From Saccharopolyspora montiporae (lineage in GTDB: Bacteria > Actinomycetota > Actinomycetes > Mycobacteriales > Pseudonocardiaceae), in the NCBI RefSeq assembly GCF_015209505.1, contig NZ_JADEYC010000001.1, positions 1 to 64,000 on the forward strand: a DNA stretch of 64,000 nucleotides. The letters run 5' to 3'. Position numbers and translations under genes: made by a program. A model generated the notes under the pieces. That model was given only the letters and a program-made list of their open reading frames with translations. It made no database searches and was not told the DNA's origin. This document shows positions 28,098-37,049 of this stretch, in pieces (positions within the stretch are counted from its first letter, which is position 1; every line of letters begins with the position of its first letter).

Positions 28098-29317
28098 CGT
28101 CGGCTATCGCCGGGTGCGCGGACGGCCGGGGCGGTGACCGCGGCGCAAGCCACGAGGGCCAGCACGGCGAGCATCGCGTGCTGCAGCCCGAAGCGCTCTC
28201 CGAGGAAGCCCAGCAGCGGCGGGCCGACGAGGAAGGCGATGTAGCCGGCCGTGGCCACCGCGCTGACCCGGGCCGTAGTGTCGCCGTCGCCGTCCCCGGC
28301 GGCCGAGATCGCCAGCGGGAATCCCAGTGCCGCACCCAAGCCCCACAGCACGACACCGGCGACCGCGAGCGCGTGGTGTTCGGCGACGATGACCAGCACG
28401 AGCCCGATCCCCGCGCACACCGCGCTCGCGCGCACGACCTGCGCGCGGCCGAACCGGGTCACCAACCAGGATCCGGTGAAGCGCCCGGTGGTCATCGATG
28501 CGGCGAACAGGGCGAACAGCAGGGACCCGGTGGCCGGGTCGACACCGTGCCCGTCGACCATCAGCAGCGGCAGCCAGTCGTTGGCCGCCCCCTCGGCCAG
28601 GGCCATGCCCAGCACCACGCAGCCCAGCAGCGCGATGCGCGGTTGCGCCCACAGCTGCAGCTGGCGGCGCGCGGCGGGGCCGATCCCGCCGCGGCGGCTG
28701 GATCGCTCGCGGCCGAACCCGCCGGGGATCGCCGGTATCGCCAGGGCGACCGTGCCGGCACCGGCCGCGGCGACCCCGAGCAGGTGCCAGAGCACGGCCA
28801 CCTCGGCGTGGGCGAAGGCGAGCCCGAGCAGCGAGCCGACGACGGTGCCGGCGCTGAAGGTGCCGTGCAGCAGCGGCATGAGCGGTCGGCCGGCGAGCCG
28901 TTCGACGTCGGCGCCCTCGATGTTGATCGCGATCTCCGAGCTGCCCATGCCGAGCCCGAACAGCAGCAGGCCGGTGAACGCGCCGGCCTGGATGCCGAGC
29001 GTGGAGGCGGTGCCGAGCACCGCCAGTCCGGTCACCATGAGCGTGATGCTGATCGCGATGACGGTGCGCGTGCCCCACCGCCGCACCAGGGGTGTGGACG
29101 AGAGGATGCCGCTCATCGAGCCGATCGACAGGCCGAACAGCACGAGACCCATCTGGGCGGTCGAGGCTTCCAGCGCGTCGCGAATGGCCGGGGTGCGGCT
29201 CACCCACGAGGCCAGGGCCACCCCGGGCAGGGCGAACAGGACGAGCAGCGCGCGCCACCGCGCGGTGGGCGTCGAGCGTTCGGTGGGCGGCGCGGTGCGA
29301 CCGAGGCGGTCGGTCAT
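28094..29317 (-). CDS. MFS transporter, YbjJ-like
   Basis: The 407-aa major facilitator has about 12 helices, VSRTPAIRDALEAS and the loop motif RRWGTRTV. It resembles the YbjJ/FucP-like group of small-molecule exporters. The ATG follows GGAGAACC. It is divergent from a TetR gene across a promoter that carries a CGTACA/TGTACG palindrome, a common layout for a repressor-controlled efflux pump. It overlaps the emb start by four bases, so the two form one transcript. Confidence 0.87.
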   Translation of the reverse strand: MTDRLGRTAPPTERSTPTARWRALLVLFALPGVALASWVSRTPAIRDALEASTAQMGLVLFGLSIGSMSGILSSTPLVRRWGTRTVIAISITLMVTGLAVLGTASTLGIQAGAFTGLLLFGLGMGSSEIAINIEGADVERLAGRPLMPLLHGTFSAGTVVGSLLGLAFAHAEVAVLWHLLGVAAAGAGTVALAIPAIPGGFGRERSSRRGGIGPAARRQLQLWAQPRIALLGCVVLGMALAEGAANDWLPLLMVDGHGVDPATGSLLFALFAASMTTGRFTGSWLVTRFGRAQVVRASAVCAGIGLVLVIVAEHHALAVAGVVLWGLGAALGFPLAISAAGDGDGDTTARVSAVATAGYIAFLVGPPLLGFLGERFGLQHAMLAVLALVACAAVTAPAVRAPGDSRR

Positions 29318-29385
29318 GGTTCTCCGTTCGCACGCGGGTGCGGAAAGGCGCGTGCGTCACCTCGGCGCGGACGCACGCGGACGAT

Positions 29386-29404
29386 CGTACACTCGTTATG
29401 TACG
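29386..29404. promoter_or_regulatory. Operator between the MFS pump and TetR genes
   Basis: CGTACA-CTCGTTA-TGTACG is a perfect 6-bp-arm inverted repeat, 69 bp from the pump start and 112 bp from the tetR start. It is the probable binding site of the adjacent TetR. Confidence 0.6.
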
Positions 29405-29515
29405 ACCGTACGCATCCCTCCGCTGCCGGCCACGCGCACCGCCACAACCCGGATGCGATCCTGTACGCAGGCACGCGGTTCGCGATCCAACCTCGGAAAG
29501 GCAGGTGCCCGCGCG

Positions 29516-30097
29516 ATGGGGCGGTCTCGTCGGTTCGATCCCGAGCGGCGCTCCCGGATCATCGACGCGACCCTGGGGCTCATCGCCGCCGACGGGGTCG
29601 CGGGCGTGTCCCACCGCAAGGTCGCCGCGCACGCCGACGTGCCGCTGGGGTCCATGACCTACCACTTCGCCAACATGGACGAACTGCTGCGCGAGGCGTT
29701 CGAGCGGTTCACCCGGTCCGTCGCGGCGCGGTTCGAACGCAGGCTGGCCGCCGCGCACGGGTTCACCGAGGCGGTCGAGGCCGTCGTCGACATCATCCAC
29801 GTCGACGTGTTCGCCACCCGAGAAGATCTGGTGCTGACCCAGGAGTTCTACGCGCTGACCGCCCGGCGGCCGGATTTCCGCGACGTGCTCGACGAGTGGA
29901 TGCACAACAGCCGCAACGAACTGCAGCGGCACTTCGACCCGGTCACCGCCCGCCAGATCGACGCCCTCATCGAGGGGCTCACCATGCACCGCGCGCTCAG
30001 CGGCCACGGCTACGATCGCGCGCTGACCCTCGACGCGGTACGGCGCATCGCCGCAGGCGCCACCGACGCGACGAATCGGACCGACGGGCGAGGCTGA
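29516..30097 (+). CDS. TetR-family regulator of the MFS pump
   Basis: This 193-aa protein has an N-terminal TetR helix-turn-helix (RSRIIDATLGLIAADGVAGVSHRKVAAHADVPLGSMTYHFANMDELL) and a C-terminal domain of the TetR_C_6-like type. ATG 29516 follows GGAAAGGCAGG. Being divergent from the pump with a palindrome between them, it most likely represses it and responds to an exported compound. Confidence 0.87.
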   Translation: MGRSRRFDPERRSRIIDATLGLIAADGVAGVSHRKVAAHADVPLGSMTYHFANMDELLREAFERFTRSVAARFERRLAAAHGFTEAVEAVVDIIHVDVFATREDLVLTQEFYALTARRPDFRDVLDEWMHNSRNELQRHFDPVTARQIDALIEGLTMHRALSGHGYDRALTLDAVRRIAAGATDATNRTDGRG

Positions 30098-30349
30098 CCC
30101 GACCACGCCTCGGCGATACCCGGCCTTGAGGTTGACAGTGTCTTCCCCGCAACCTCTCCCGCCCGGACCGCCGCCATGGAAGTCCGGAAAATCCGATGCG
30201 CGACTCGGAAGTGGTTGTCCGCCAACGACGAACACGCCACCACGGCTGATCAGTTCTGCTAGTTTCCGAAACGGGATGCGGCGCTTCCCCGGAGATCCGG
30301 CGGCGCGATGTTCCCCGACAACGACGAGCACCGAAGGAGTCGGTCACAC

Positions 30350-30673
30350 ATGCCTTCCACCGTCCGCGCTCTCACGCGTGCAACGACCGTGGCGACCTGC
30401 GCAGCGGCACTGGCGGTCGGCCTGACCGGCGTCGGGCAGGCCCAGCAGATGGGGCAAGCCAGGTTCACCGTCCAGCTGTTCGAATCCCCGAACCTGAGCG
30501 CTCCACTCATCGGCACGATCCACGAGGGCAACAGCTACCAGACCTTCGAGGTGGTGCAGGGCCAAGCCATCCCACCGCACTACTGCGGCACGGACAATCC
30601 CGGAACCGACTGGCGCCCGGTCCTGCTGCCCGACGGCAAGATCGGCTACACCTCGATCTACTGCATCTTCTGA
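30350..30673 (+). CDS. Small secreted protein with SH3-like domain
   Basis: The 107-aa protein has a clear signal peptide (MPSTVRALTR, then an Ala-rich core, cleavage after GQA). The mature 75 aa look like a bacterial SH3 fold: FTVQLFESPNLSAPLIGTIHEGNSYQTF ... DWRPVLLPDGKIGYTSIYCIF. Two cysteines could form a disulfide. A CGAAGGAGT site precedes the ATG and a strong terminator follows, so it is monocistronic. The target is unknown; cell-wall binding is typical of such domains. Confidence 0.72.
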   Translation: MPSTVRALTRATTVATCAAALAVGLTGVGQAQQMGQARFTVQLFESPNLSAPLIGTIHEGNSYQTFEVVQGQAIPPHYCGTDNPGTDWRPVLLPDGKIGYTSIYCIF

Positions 30674-30714
30674 ACCATCGCAGCGGATCGGGCTCGCGCT
30701 CAGCCCGCTCAGAC

Positions 30715-30746
30715 GCGGCCAGGCGAGGGTCCTCTCGCCTGGCCGC
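30715..30746 (+). terminator. Strong terminator after the secreted SH3-like protein
   Basis: A perfect 13-bp stem, GCGGCCAGGCGAG/CTCGCCTGGCCGC, with a 6-nt loop lies 41 bp after the stop codon. Confidence 0.8.
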
Positions 30747-30979
30747 CGTCGCGGCCTTCCCGTCCGAGCCACGAGCGACAGTCTTCATCCTTGTGCTGCC
30801 GAGCGTTTCGGCACTCACCCGGCCCGCGGAGCACGCTGACGACCCCGCCCGCGCGGGCGCGACACCGCCCATCGACCCGACGAACCGGACAACCGCACCA
30901 TCCTCGGCTCACCGCGCCGACTCACCGGACGCGCACCCGATTCCCCGCGAGCCCCGGCCGTCGGGCCTACCGTGGCCGC

Positions 30980-31777
30980 ATGCGCTCACCGATCACCGGC
31001 ACCGCCGCCGGAGTACCGTTCACCGCTCTGCCACCTCCCGACGACGGCCCCGCACCGCTGATCGTCACCTGGCACATGCTGGACGCACCCAGGTCCGACC
31101 CCGCGTTCGCCGCCGCACTACCGATGCACGACCTACCCGCGTGGCGGGTGCACCTCGGCATGCCCATGTGCGGGGCACGCATGGTCAACGGCACCATGGA
31201 CGCCGGTCTGGAACTGCTCCGCACCGATGTGCTCATGTCTGCGCTGCACCCGTTCGTCCAGCAAGCCACCGAGGAGTTCCCAGCCGCGCTGGACTCCATC
31301 CGCGCGCAGCTGCCGGTCGCCGACGGCCCGATCGGGGTGCTCGGCGGCTCGCTGGGCGCAGCCGTGGCGCTGCGGATCCTCGCCGACACCGCGACTCCGC
31401 TCTTCGCCGGCGCTGTCGTGAACGCCGCCATCCGGCTGCGGTCGGTCGTCGACCTGTTCGACGGTGACTACCCCTACGACACCGAGTCCGACAACGTCGT
31501 CGACAGCTGGGATTTCGTCACCAAGGCCGGCAGCATCGCCGAGCGCGCACCACTGCTGGTCGTCAGCGGCGAGCTGGACCACCCGGCACTGCGCGCCGAC
31601 GCGGTCGATCTCGTCGACGCCGTCGGACCCGGCGCCGAGCTGCTGCCGATCCCCGGCTTGGCGCACCCGCTCGCCGACGAGCCCGGCATCGAACCCGCAC
31701 CGCAACAACCGCTGGCCCGCGACGTGGACGCCGGCCTGACCGCCTGGTTCCGACGCCACCTCCCGGCCGCGAGCTAG
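30980..31777 (+). CDS. Alpha/beta hydrolase
   Basis: This 265-aa serine hydrolase has its nucleophile in GVLGGSLGAAVAL (GxSxG). A late acid, about Asp in SGELDHPALR, and His in PGLAHPLADEPG complete a likely triad. No signal peptide. The start at 30980 has no obvious ribosome site and may be leaderless. The upstream in-frame extension is low-complexity. It stands alone; the substrate is unknown. Confidence 0.82.
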   Translation: MRSPITGTAAGVPFTALPPPDDGPAPLIVTWHMLDAPRSDPAFAAALPMHDLPAWRVHLGMPMCGARMVNGTMDAGLELLRTDVLMSALHPFVQQATEEFPAALDSIRAQLPVADGPIGVLGGSLGAAVALRILADTATPLFAGAVVNAAIRLRSVVDLFDGDYPYDTESDNVVDSWDFVTKAGSIAERAPLLVVSGELDHPALRADAVDLVDAVGPGAELLPIPGLAHPLADEPGIEPAPQQPLARDVDAGLTAWFRRHLPAAS

Positions 31778-32469
31778 CACTGGTGCCGGACCGGTTCCCG
31801 GCATCGAGAACTGGTTGCTGCCGCGCCTGCTGGCCGCTTCGGGCGTGTCACTCGCTCGCCGAAACGGACCGCGCACGCGCAGGAATCGCAGAACTCCGCC
31901 GAGCCGCCGAGCCCGTGATACCCAAGAGTTGACGACGTGGTCGCCGAAACGGCACCGTCGTGCCATCCACAACGCCGAGCCGCTCCGGCCTGCCCCGCGG
32001 AACGGCCGAGCAGCTCGACCGGCACCGCTGGCGCACCCGTCTCCGAGCCGGCCGGCGCCCTCTTTGAATACCTCGGAGATCTGGTACGACCGCCGGCGCA
32101 ATCAGCTCGACATGCGCACGCCGATCGACTGGGACCGGAGCAGCCTCACGGTGTTATGAAGTCCAAGAATCCGACTTCACCAAGCCGGGACACAGCAAAG
32201 CCTCCGGGCACGCGGAGGAAGCCCGCATCACGTGGACCGACGCCGACAAGTCCACCCACCCGCGCCAGAATGGCTTCCCTGCTAGCCGAATTCGGCGACA
32301 GCGCTCCGGAAGTGTTGTCCAACAGCCTGTCCCCGAGCCGACGAGGGCTTCGTCGGATGGTAGTGCTGGCACGACGGACCCGTTCCCAAACCGGACCCGT
32401 TACGCGGTGAACTCGGGCGCGAGTGCTGTGCACCCATCACTGCACCAGTCTCACACTCCGTTGAGGCGG
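31778..32469. other. Decayed region with transposase scrap and an orphan open frame
   Basis: About 690 bp without an intact gene. It holds the IS3 remnant at 32050-32159. From about 32152 to 32430 on the plus strand a frame reads protein-like (SDFTKPGHSKASGHAEEARITWTDADKSTHP in two parts) but has no start codon and no family I recognise. It may be the internal piece of a lost gene. Confidence 0.4.
32050..32159 (+). mobile_element. Fragment of an IS3-family transposase (OrfB C-terminus), frameshifted
   Basis: GALFEYLG in one frame continues as EIWYDRRRNQLDMRTPIDWD in the next. This is the conserved end of IS3 OrfB (FEYLE.WYNRRR....G..TP..). One extra G in CTCGGAG accounts for the shift. Only about 110 bp of the element remain and no inverted repeats are visible. 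Confidence 0.6.
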
Positions 32470-33648
32470 TCAGATTCCCGCTCGGTCGAGGCGCTCGATG
32501 AGGGCGGGTTTGCGTGCGTGTGCTTCTCGCAACGCAAGGGCCCGCGCCGCGAACGTGTCGTCACGGTCCTCGCGTTCGGCCAGCGTTCGGAGATCGGTGA
32601 GCAGGGTGACGGCCGCGTCGTACTCGGTCGATTTCCTGGTGGCGATCATCGCCCCGACGCGCGACCAAGCGGCGTGTTCTTCGTCGGCCAGCTTGTCGAG
32701 TCGTCGTTCACGGGCGTCCAGACGCTCCTGTTCCCGGCGCGCCTGCTCGTCGGCGCGTTGTTCGGCTCGGCGACGCTCGCGCTCGGCTCGTCGTCTCGCT
32801 GCCTCGTCGAGCAGGTCGGCCACGGTCCGGCGGTCCGGGCCGGGGATGGTCCGGGAGGCGTCGCCGCGGGAATGGCGCAGCAGTTCCATCTGCACCCGCA
32901 CAGCCTCTCCCTGCGCGACCCGCACCAGGAGCCGGTCCTTGTCGATCACCGGCATGCGGTTTATCCATGCGGCGAGCTCGTCGGGATCGTCGGCGTATTC
33001 GTCGATCGGTGTCGACGCCCCGACCGCGGTCGCGATCAGGTCGTCGTCGAGGCGCAGGAAGCTGGCCAACGCCTGCTGCGCCGCGGTGAGCGTGCCCAAT
33101 CCGGGCGGAACCGGTGGTTCGAGATCGTTGTCGGCGTCGCGGTCGAAGACGTCTTCGTCGCGTTCCCACGCGCCGTAGGCGGCCAGCCAGGCGAGGTAGA
33201 GCGGTCGGAGATCGCCGGTCATGAGTTCGGCGCGAGTTCCGACGATCGCCGAGAGCAACGTCTCGGCGTCGTAGTCGAAATCGAACTCACCGTGATGATC
33301 CTCGCTGGTGAAGTCGAGCACGACGCACTCGTCCACGACCCAGGAAATCACCTGGTCGCCGACGCAGTAGTCCTCGACGACATCGGGATCGAGGAGAGCA
33401 CAGGGTAGGCGGAACATCACCCGGTGGGTTCCCCAATTGGTCACATACAAGTGCGCGTCGTAGTAGAGCTCCATCAACCGGCTCGGGGCACCCTGGAAAT
33501 CGCCCCAGTGGTATTCGTTGACGAAACTGGTGGCCGTGATCGTCGCCCGGGTGGACAGCGAACGGACCTCGGCCTGCTCGTCATCGTCCAACGGCCGGTC
33601 GAGGGCCAGGAACTCGTAGTACTGGTACTCGCTCACGACCCGATCCAC
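32470..33648 (-). CDS. Conserved actinobacterial hypothetical protein with C-terminal coiled coil
   Basis: This 392-aa protein begins (V)SEYQYYEFLALDRPLDDDEQAEVRSLSTRATITATSFVNEYHWGDF, a pattern I know from a widespread actinobacterial hypothetical family often found beside SWIM zinc-finger proteins. The middle is acidic. Residues about 285-345 form a charged Arg/Glu coiled coil (RRRAERERRRAEQRADEQARREQERLDARERR in part). The GTG at 33648 directly follows the stop of the next gene; GTG 33636 is the alternative and matches the family start better. No function is known. The usual SWIM partner is absent here. Confidence 0.72.
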   Translation of the reverse strand: MDRVVSEYQYYEFLALDRPLDDDEQAEVRSLSTRATITATSFVNEYHWGDFQGAPSRLMELYYDAHLYVTNWGTHRVMFRLPCALLDPDVVEDYCVGDQVISWVVDECVVLDFTSEDHHGEFDFDYDAETLLSAIVGTRAELMTGDLRPLYLAWLAAYGAWERDEDVFDRDADNDLEPPVPPGLGTLTAAQQALASFLRLDDDLIATAVGASTPIDEYADDPDELAAWINRMPVIDKDRLLVRVAQGEAVRVQMELLRHSRGDASRTIPGPDRRTVADLLDEAARRRAERERRRAEQRADEQARREQERLDARERRLDKLADEEHAAWSRVGAMIATRKSTEYDAAVTLLTDLRTLAEREDRDDTFAARALALREAHARKPALIERLDRAGI

Positions 33649-33903
33649 TCACTCGACGTGGGAGATCGCCGTCGTCGACACCGCCCACGTGAACTCCGCA
33701 CCGGGCATGCCGTCGCGTTCACCCGGGCGGTAGTCCAGCTCAGCCTGGACGGCGATGAAACCGACCTGACCGGTTCCGCCGGCTGCGAACTCGATGAAAC
33801 CCGCCTTCACCAGGTCGATCGCGTCGCGATCCCGGTGGCGCATCTCGGCGATGCGCCACCGGCCGATCAACCGCGCTGCAGACTTCCGAACACCCCGCGT
33901 CAC
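33649..33903 (-). pseudogene. Truncated conserved hypothetical (GRWRI-EM family)
   Basis: The 84-aa product contains GRWRIAEMRHRDRDAIDLVKAGFIEF and then FIAVQAELDYRPGERDG, a recurrent actinobacterial family. Homologues I recall continue past EF(S/T)W with an acidic DE..G.GWA segment and are longer. Here the sequence departs after GAEFTW and stops 11 residues later. A truncated, possibly non-functional copy is the best reading. It lies immediately before the coiled-coil gene on the same strand, with TGA and GTG abutting. Confidence 0.55.
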
Positions 33904-34160
33904 GAGGCATCACGGTACCCATCGGGTAGTGGGCCGGTTCGACGTGCCGCGGTCTGATCACGATCTCGATCACATCCGAGGATCCGGCCGGTGCGCGGCA
34001 CGGTGCGGTGAGTCACATTCCCGTCTCTTTTCCGGATGTGGAGCTTCGTGGGTCAGTAGGGCGGTCGGGACACGATCGCGACGACCGTCGCGGCATCCGT
34101 GCGCGGGCCGTTCACGGTCCTCGGCGATGCCCGTACCGTGGCCGAGACGGCCTGGATTGA

Positions 34161-35258
34161 ACCTCTGCAGCCCGGGAACGAGCTCGGCAACGGCGTTTCG
34201 ACGAACTCGCCCGCCGCGTCGAGGAACTGGACAGCACGCTGCGCGCGCTCGATGAGCGGCTGGCACACGTCCAGAAACGAGACCGACGACTCAACCGCGA
34301 CCTGGAAGGCCGCCCGGGACACGCGGAACTCGACGGTTGCCGGAATCGGCTCGGTCAGGCCGAATCGGCCGAAGCCGCCTACGATTCCGCCGTACGAGAC
34401 TGGCTGCGCATGGTCGTGCAGCGCGAAGCCGCGGTGCGGTCCGCGCTGCACGCGGTGAATGAGCGTGCCGCCTGCAACGGGCTGCCCACCGAAGGTGAGT
34501 CCTTGGAGGGGCTGAGCAGTGCTCTGGATCAGTTCCGCGACCTCGCCGAACCCTGGCTGGATCGGCACCGGGACCATGCGCATGCCCAGCAGGTCACCCG
34601 GTCGTCCAGCGAGCAGGCGCGGCGCAGTCGGGACAACGCACACCGCCGTGCGGTGTGGGAGTCCGTCGGAGTAGCGGATGACGCACTGTCAAGCGTGGTC
34701 CTCGCCGCGGGAATCCACCCGGACGGTGACAGCCTGCCCGCAGTCATCTTGCGCGCGTGCGCCGGTTCCGGGCATGCCGCTGCGTTGACCCTCGGACAGT
34801 TGCGGGACTCCACGGATCTCCCCGTTTTCCACCCGATCGTCTGGGTCGTGGAAAACTCGAGCGTTCTGTCTTCGGCGTTGCGACGGTTCGGTAGGGCTTG
34901 CCCACCGGTCGTGTGCACGTCCGGTTGGCCCAACAGCGCGGGGATTCTCCTACTTCGCATGCTCGCCGACTCGGGGGCTGAGCTGCACTACCACGGTGAT
35001 CTCGATGGGGAAGGTATCCGCATCGCGTCCTACGTGATGGACAAGACGGGTGCACACCCGTGGCGGATGTCCACGGCGGACTATCTGCGCGAAGTCGGGG
35101 ACAAGCCGGATGGCCCGGATCCCGGGCGCATCTCACCGGCTTCGTGGGATGCCGAGCTCGCCCAACACCTGGGCGAGCACCGGGTAGCGGTCTACGAGGA
35201 GCGACTCACCCCGATGCTGCTCGACGACATGGCATCCGGAAGTTCCTACGAGGGGTGA
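34161..35258 (+). pseudogene. Fused remnant of a Wadjet-type locus (SMC coiled coil joined to JetD/DUF2399)
   Basis: One frame is open from 34161 to 35258 with no start codon before ATG 34410. Its first third is a long charged coiled coil (RRVEELDSTLRALDERLAHVQ...), as in SMC-like JetC/TIGR02680 proteins. At about residue RAVWESVGVADDALSS it passes into the C-terminal half of TIGR02679/DUF2399 (JetD): VWVVENSSVL, VCTSGWPNSAGI and the Toprim-like YHGDLDGEG, ending as that family does. The JetD N-terminus is missing. A deletion that fused adjacent jetC and jetD explains this; jetA and jetB are absent. The JetD part from 34410 could still be expressed. Confidence 0.6.
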
Positions 35259-35370
35259 CGGCCAGAGTCCGACACCTCCGTCAGCGCTAGGAACGCAACC
35301 GGACGTGCGCTGTCCACGTGCGCTGTCACTGCCGGTGCCCGGCCCACCGCCCCGCGTCGAAACCGCTCGG

Positions 35371-35402
35371 CCGCTGGGCCGCTGGGCCGCTGGGCCGCTG
35401 GG
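35371..35402. repeat. Four tandem copies of CCGCTGGG
   Basis: An 8-bp unit, CCGCTGGG, is repeated four times without interruption at the left edge of the aminotransferase remnant. Eight-base steps shift the frame, so slippage here may have helped inactivate the gene. Confidence 0.75.
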
Positions 35403-35620
35403 CCGCCGATGAGATCGGCCGCGCCATCGAGCGGGAGGGGCCAGAGACGGTGGTCGCGGTCTTCCTGGAACCGCTGCAGAACACCGGCGGCTGCTTCCCG
35501 CCGCCTCCCGGATGCTCGCCCACGGCCTGTACTGCCGCTCCGACGACCCGGGGGCACATCACGCCAAGCACGGCAGAACTGGACCAGGCGACGTGCCCTG
35601 GTGGTGCCGGCCCGGTAAAT
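35403..35620 (+). pseudogene. Remnant of a class III (omega-type) aminotransferase
   Basis: ADEIGRAIEREGPETVVAVF, then LEPLQNTGGCFPPPPG, is the conserved core of class III aminotransferases before the PLP lysine. A second piece in another frame, LAHGLYCRSDD, resembles the enzyme's C-terminus. The segment between, including the lysine, is deleted. The 5' edge is the CCGCTGGG repeat. Confidence 0.6.
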
Positions 35621-35704
35621 GCTCCTTGCCCCGTGGGCTACTGGCGGGTAATAGTGATGTCCGGCAGTACGATGACCGCGATCGAGCCGAACAGGAGCTC
35701 GCGC

Positions 35705-36913
35705 ATGGCAGGCGAACGCGCGCACGACCTGGTCGTGTTCGGAGCGACCGGGTTCACGGGCAAGCTCACCGCCGAATACCTCGCACGGCACGCCCCCGCG
35801 GAGTGCCGCTGGGCCCTCGCCGGGCGCAACGCGGACAAGCTGCGCGCGGTGCGGACGGCCCTGGCCGAGATCAACCCGGCCTGCGCCGACCTGCCGCTGG
35901 TGCACGCCGACACGACCGACCCGGCATCGATGCAGGAGCTCGCGGCGGGCGCCAGGGTGGTCATCACCACCGTCGGGCCCTACACGCAATACGGCGATCC
36001 GCTGGTGGCCGCGTGCGCCGACAACGGCACCGACTACGTGGATCTCGCCGGCGAGCCCGAGTTCGTGGACCGGATGTACCTGCGCCACCACGAACGCGCG
36101 GCGACCTCCGGAGCCCGGATCGTGCACGCCTGCGGCTTCGACTCCATCCCGCACGACCTCGGCGTCCTGCACACGGTTTCGCGACTGCCCGCACGTGAGC
36201 CGGTGCGGGTCGAGGGCTTCGTGCGCGTGGGCGGCCGGTTCTCCGGCGGCACCTACGCCAGCGCGCTGACCGCCTTCTCCCGCGCGTCCACGATGGCCCG
36301 GACCGCCAAGGAAAGGCGCCGTGCCGAGCCGAAACCGCAAGGCAGGAAGGTGCGCACCCACACCGGCCGGGCGAAGCTATCCAGCCCGGTGCACGCGTGG
36401 TCCCTGCCGCTGCCGACGATCGACCCGCAGGTGGTGACCCGATCGGCCGCGGCGAGCACCGCGTACGGACCGGAGTTCACCTACGGGCACTACGCGGCGG
36501 TGAAACGGCTGCCGGTGGCCATCGCGGGTGTCGCGGGGTTGGGCGTGCTCGCGCTGGCCGCCCAGATCACCCCAGTTCGAAAATGGCTGCAGAATCGGCT
36601 GGAACCGGGGTCGGGGCCCAGTGCAGAACGGCGCGCGCAAAGCTGGTTCACCGTCCGCTTCATCGGTCGCGAAGGCGACCGCACGGTCATCACCGAAGTC
36701 AGCGGCGGCGACCCGGGCTACGACGAGACGGCGACGATGCTCGCCGAGTCAGCGCTGAGCCTGGCCTTCGACGACTTGCCCGAGGTCAGCGGTCAGGTGA
36801 CACCGGCGACCGCGATGGGTTCCGCGCTGACGGAGCGGCTCGTCGGAGCCGGAATGCGCTTTGCCGTCCTCGACCGCACCCCGACCAGCCCACCGCACCG
36901 CGTCACGACCTGA
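35705..36913 (+). CDS. Saccharopine dehydrogenase-like / trans-acting enoyl reductase family protein
   Basis: The 402-aa protein has an N-terminal Rossmann domain (VVFGATGFTGKLTAEYL, AGRNADKL) and the family segments TTVGPYTQYGDPLVAACADNGTDYVDLAGE and CGFDSIPHDLG. It resembles mycobacterial Rv2449c and the trans-acting enoyl reductase Rv2953, which reduces lipid intermediates bound to polyketide synthases. Residues about 270-290 are hydrophobic and may touch the membrane. ATG 35705 follows AGGAG. No polyketide synthase is adjacent, so the substrate is open. Confidence 0.85.
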   Translation: MAGERAHDLVVFGATGFTGKLTAEYLARHAPAECRWALAGRNADKLRAVRTALAEINPACADLPLVHADTTDPASMQELAAGARVVITTVGPYTQYGDPLVAACADNGTDYVDLAGEPEFVDRMYLRHHERAATSGARIVHACGFDSIPHDLGVLHTVSRLPAREPVRVEGFVRVGGRFSGGTYASALTAFSRASTMARTAKERRRAEPKPQGRKVRTHTGRAKLSSPVHAWSLPLPTIDPQVVTRSAAASTAYGPEFTYGHYAAVKRLPVAIAGVAGLGVLALAAQITPVRKWLQNRLEPGSGPSAERRAQSWFTVRFIGREGDRTVITEVSGGDPGYDETATMLAESALSLAFDDLPEVSGQVTPATAMGSALTERLVGAGMRFAVLDRTPTSPPHRVTT

Positions 36914-36939
36914 ACCCGCACGCTCGTGCCCGTGCCCGA

Positions 36940-36967
36940 CGTGGCGGTGCCCCTGGTGACCGCCACG
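36940..36967 (+). terminator. Terminator hairpin after the reductase gene
   Basis: A 9-bp perfect stem, CGTGGCGGT/ACCGCCACG, with a 10-nt loop lies 26 bp past the stop codon. No T-tract follows directly. Confidence 0.55.
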
Positions 36968-37049
36968 AGCTCTTCCCGCGCGGGTCTTTTGGCATTGCCA
37001 CGGCATGGGGATGCACGGACCGATGGGGCAGGTGACACCACGTCGGCGA

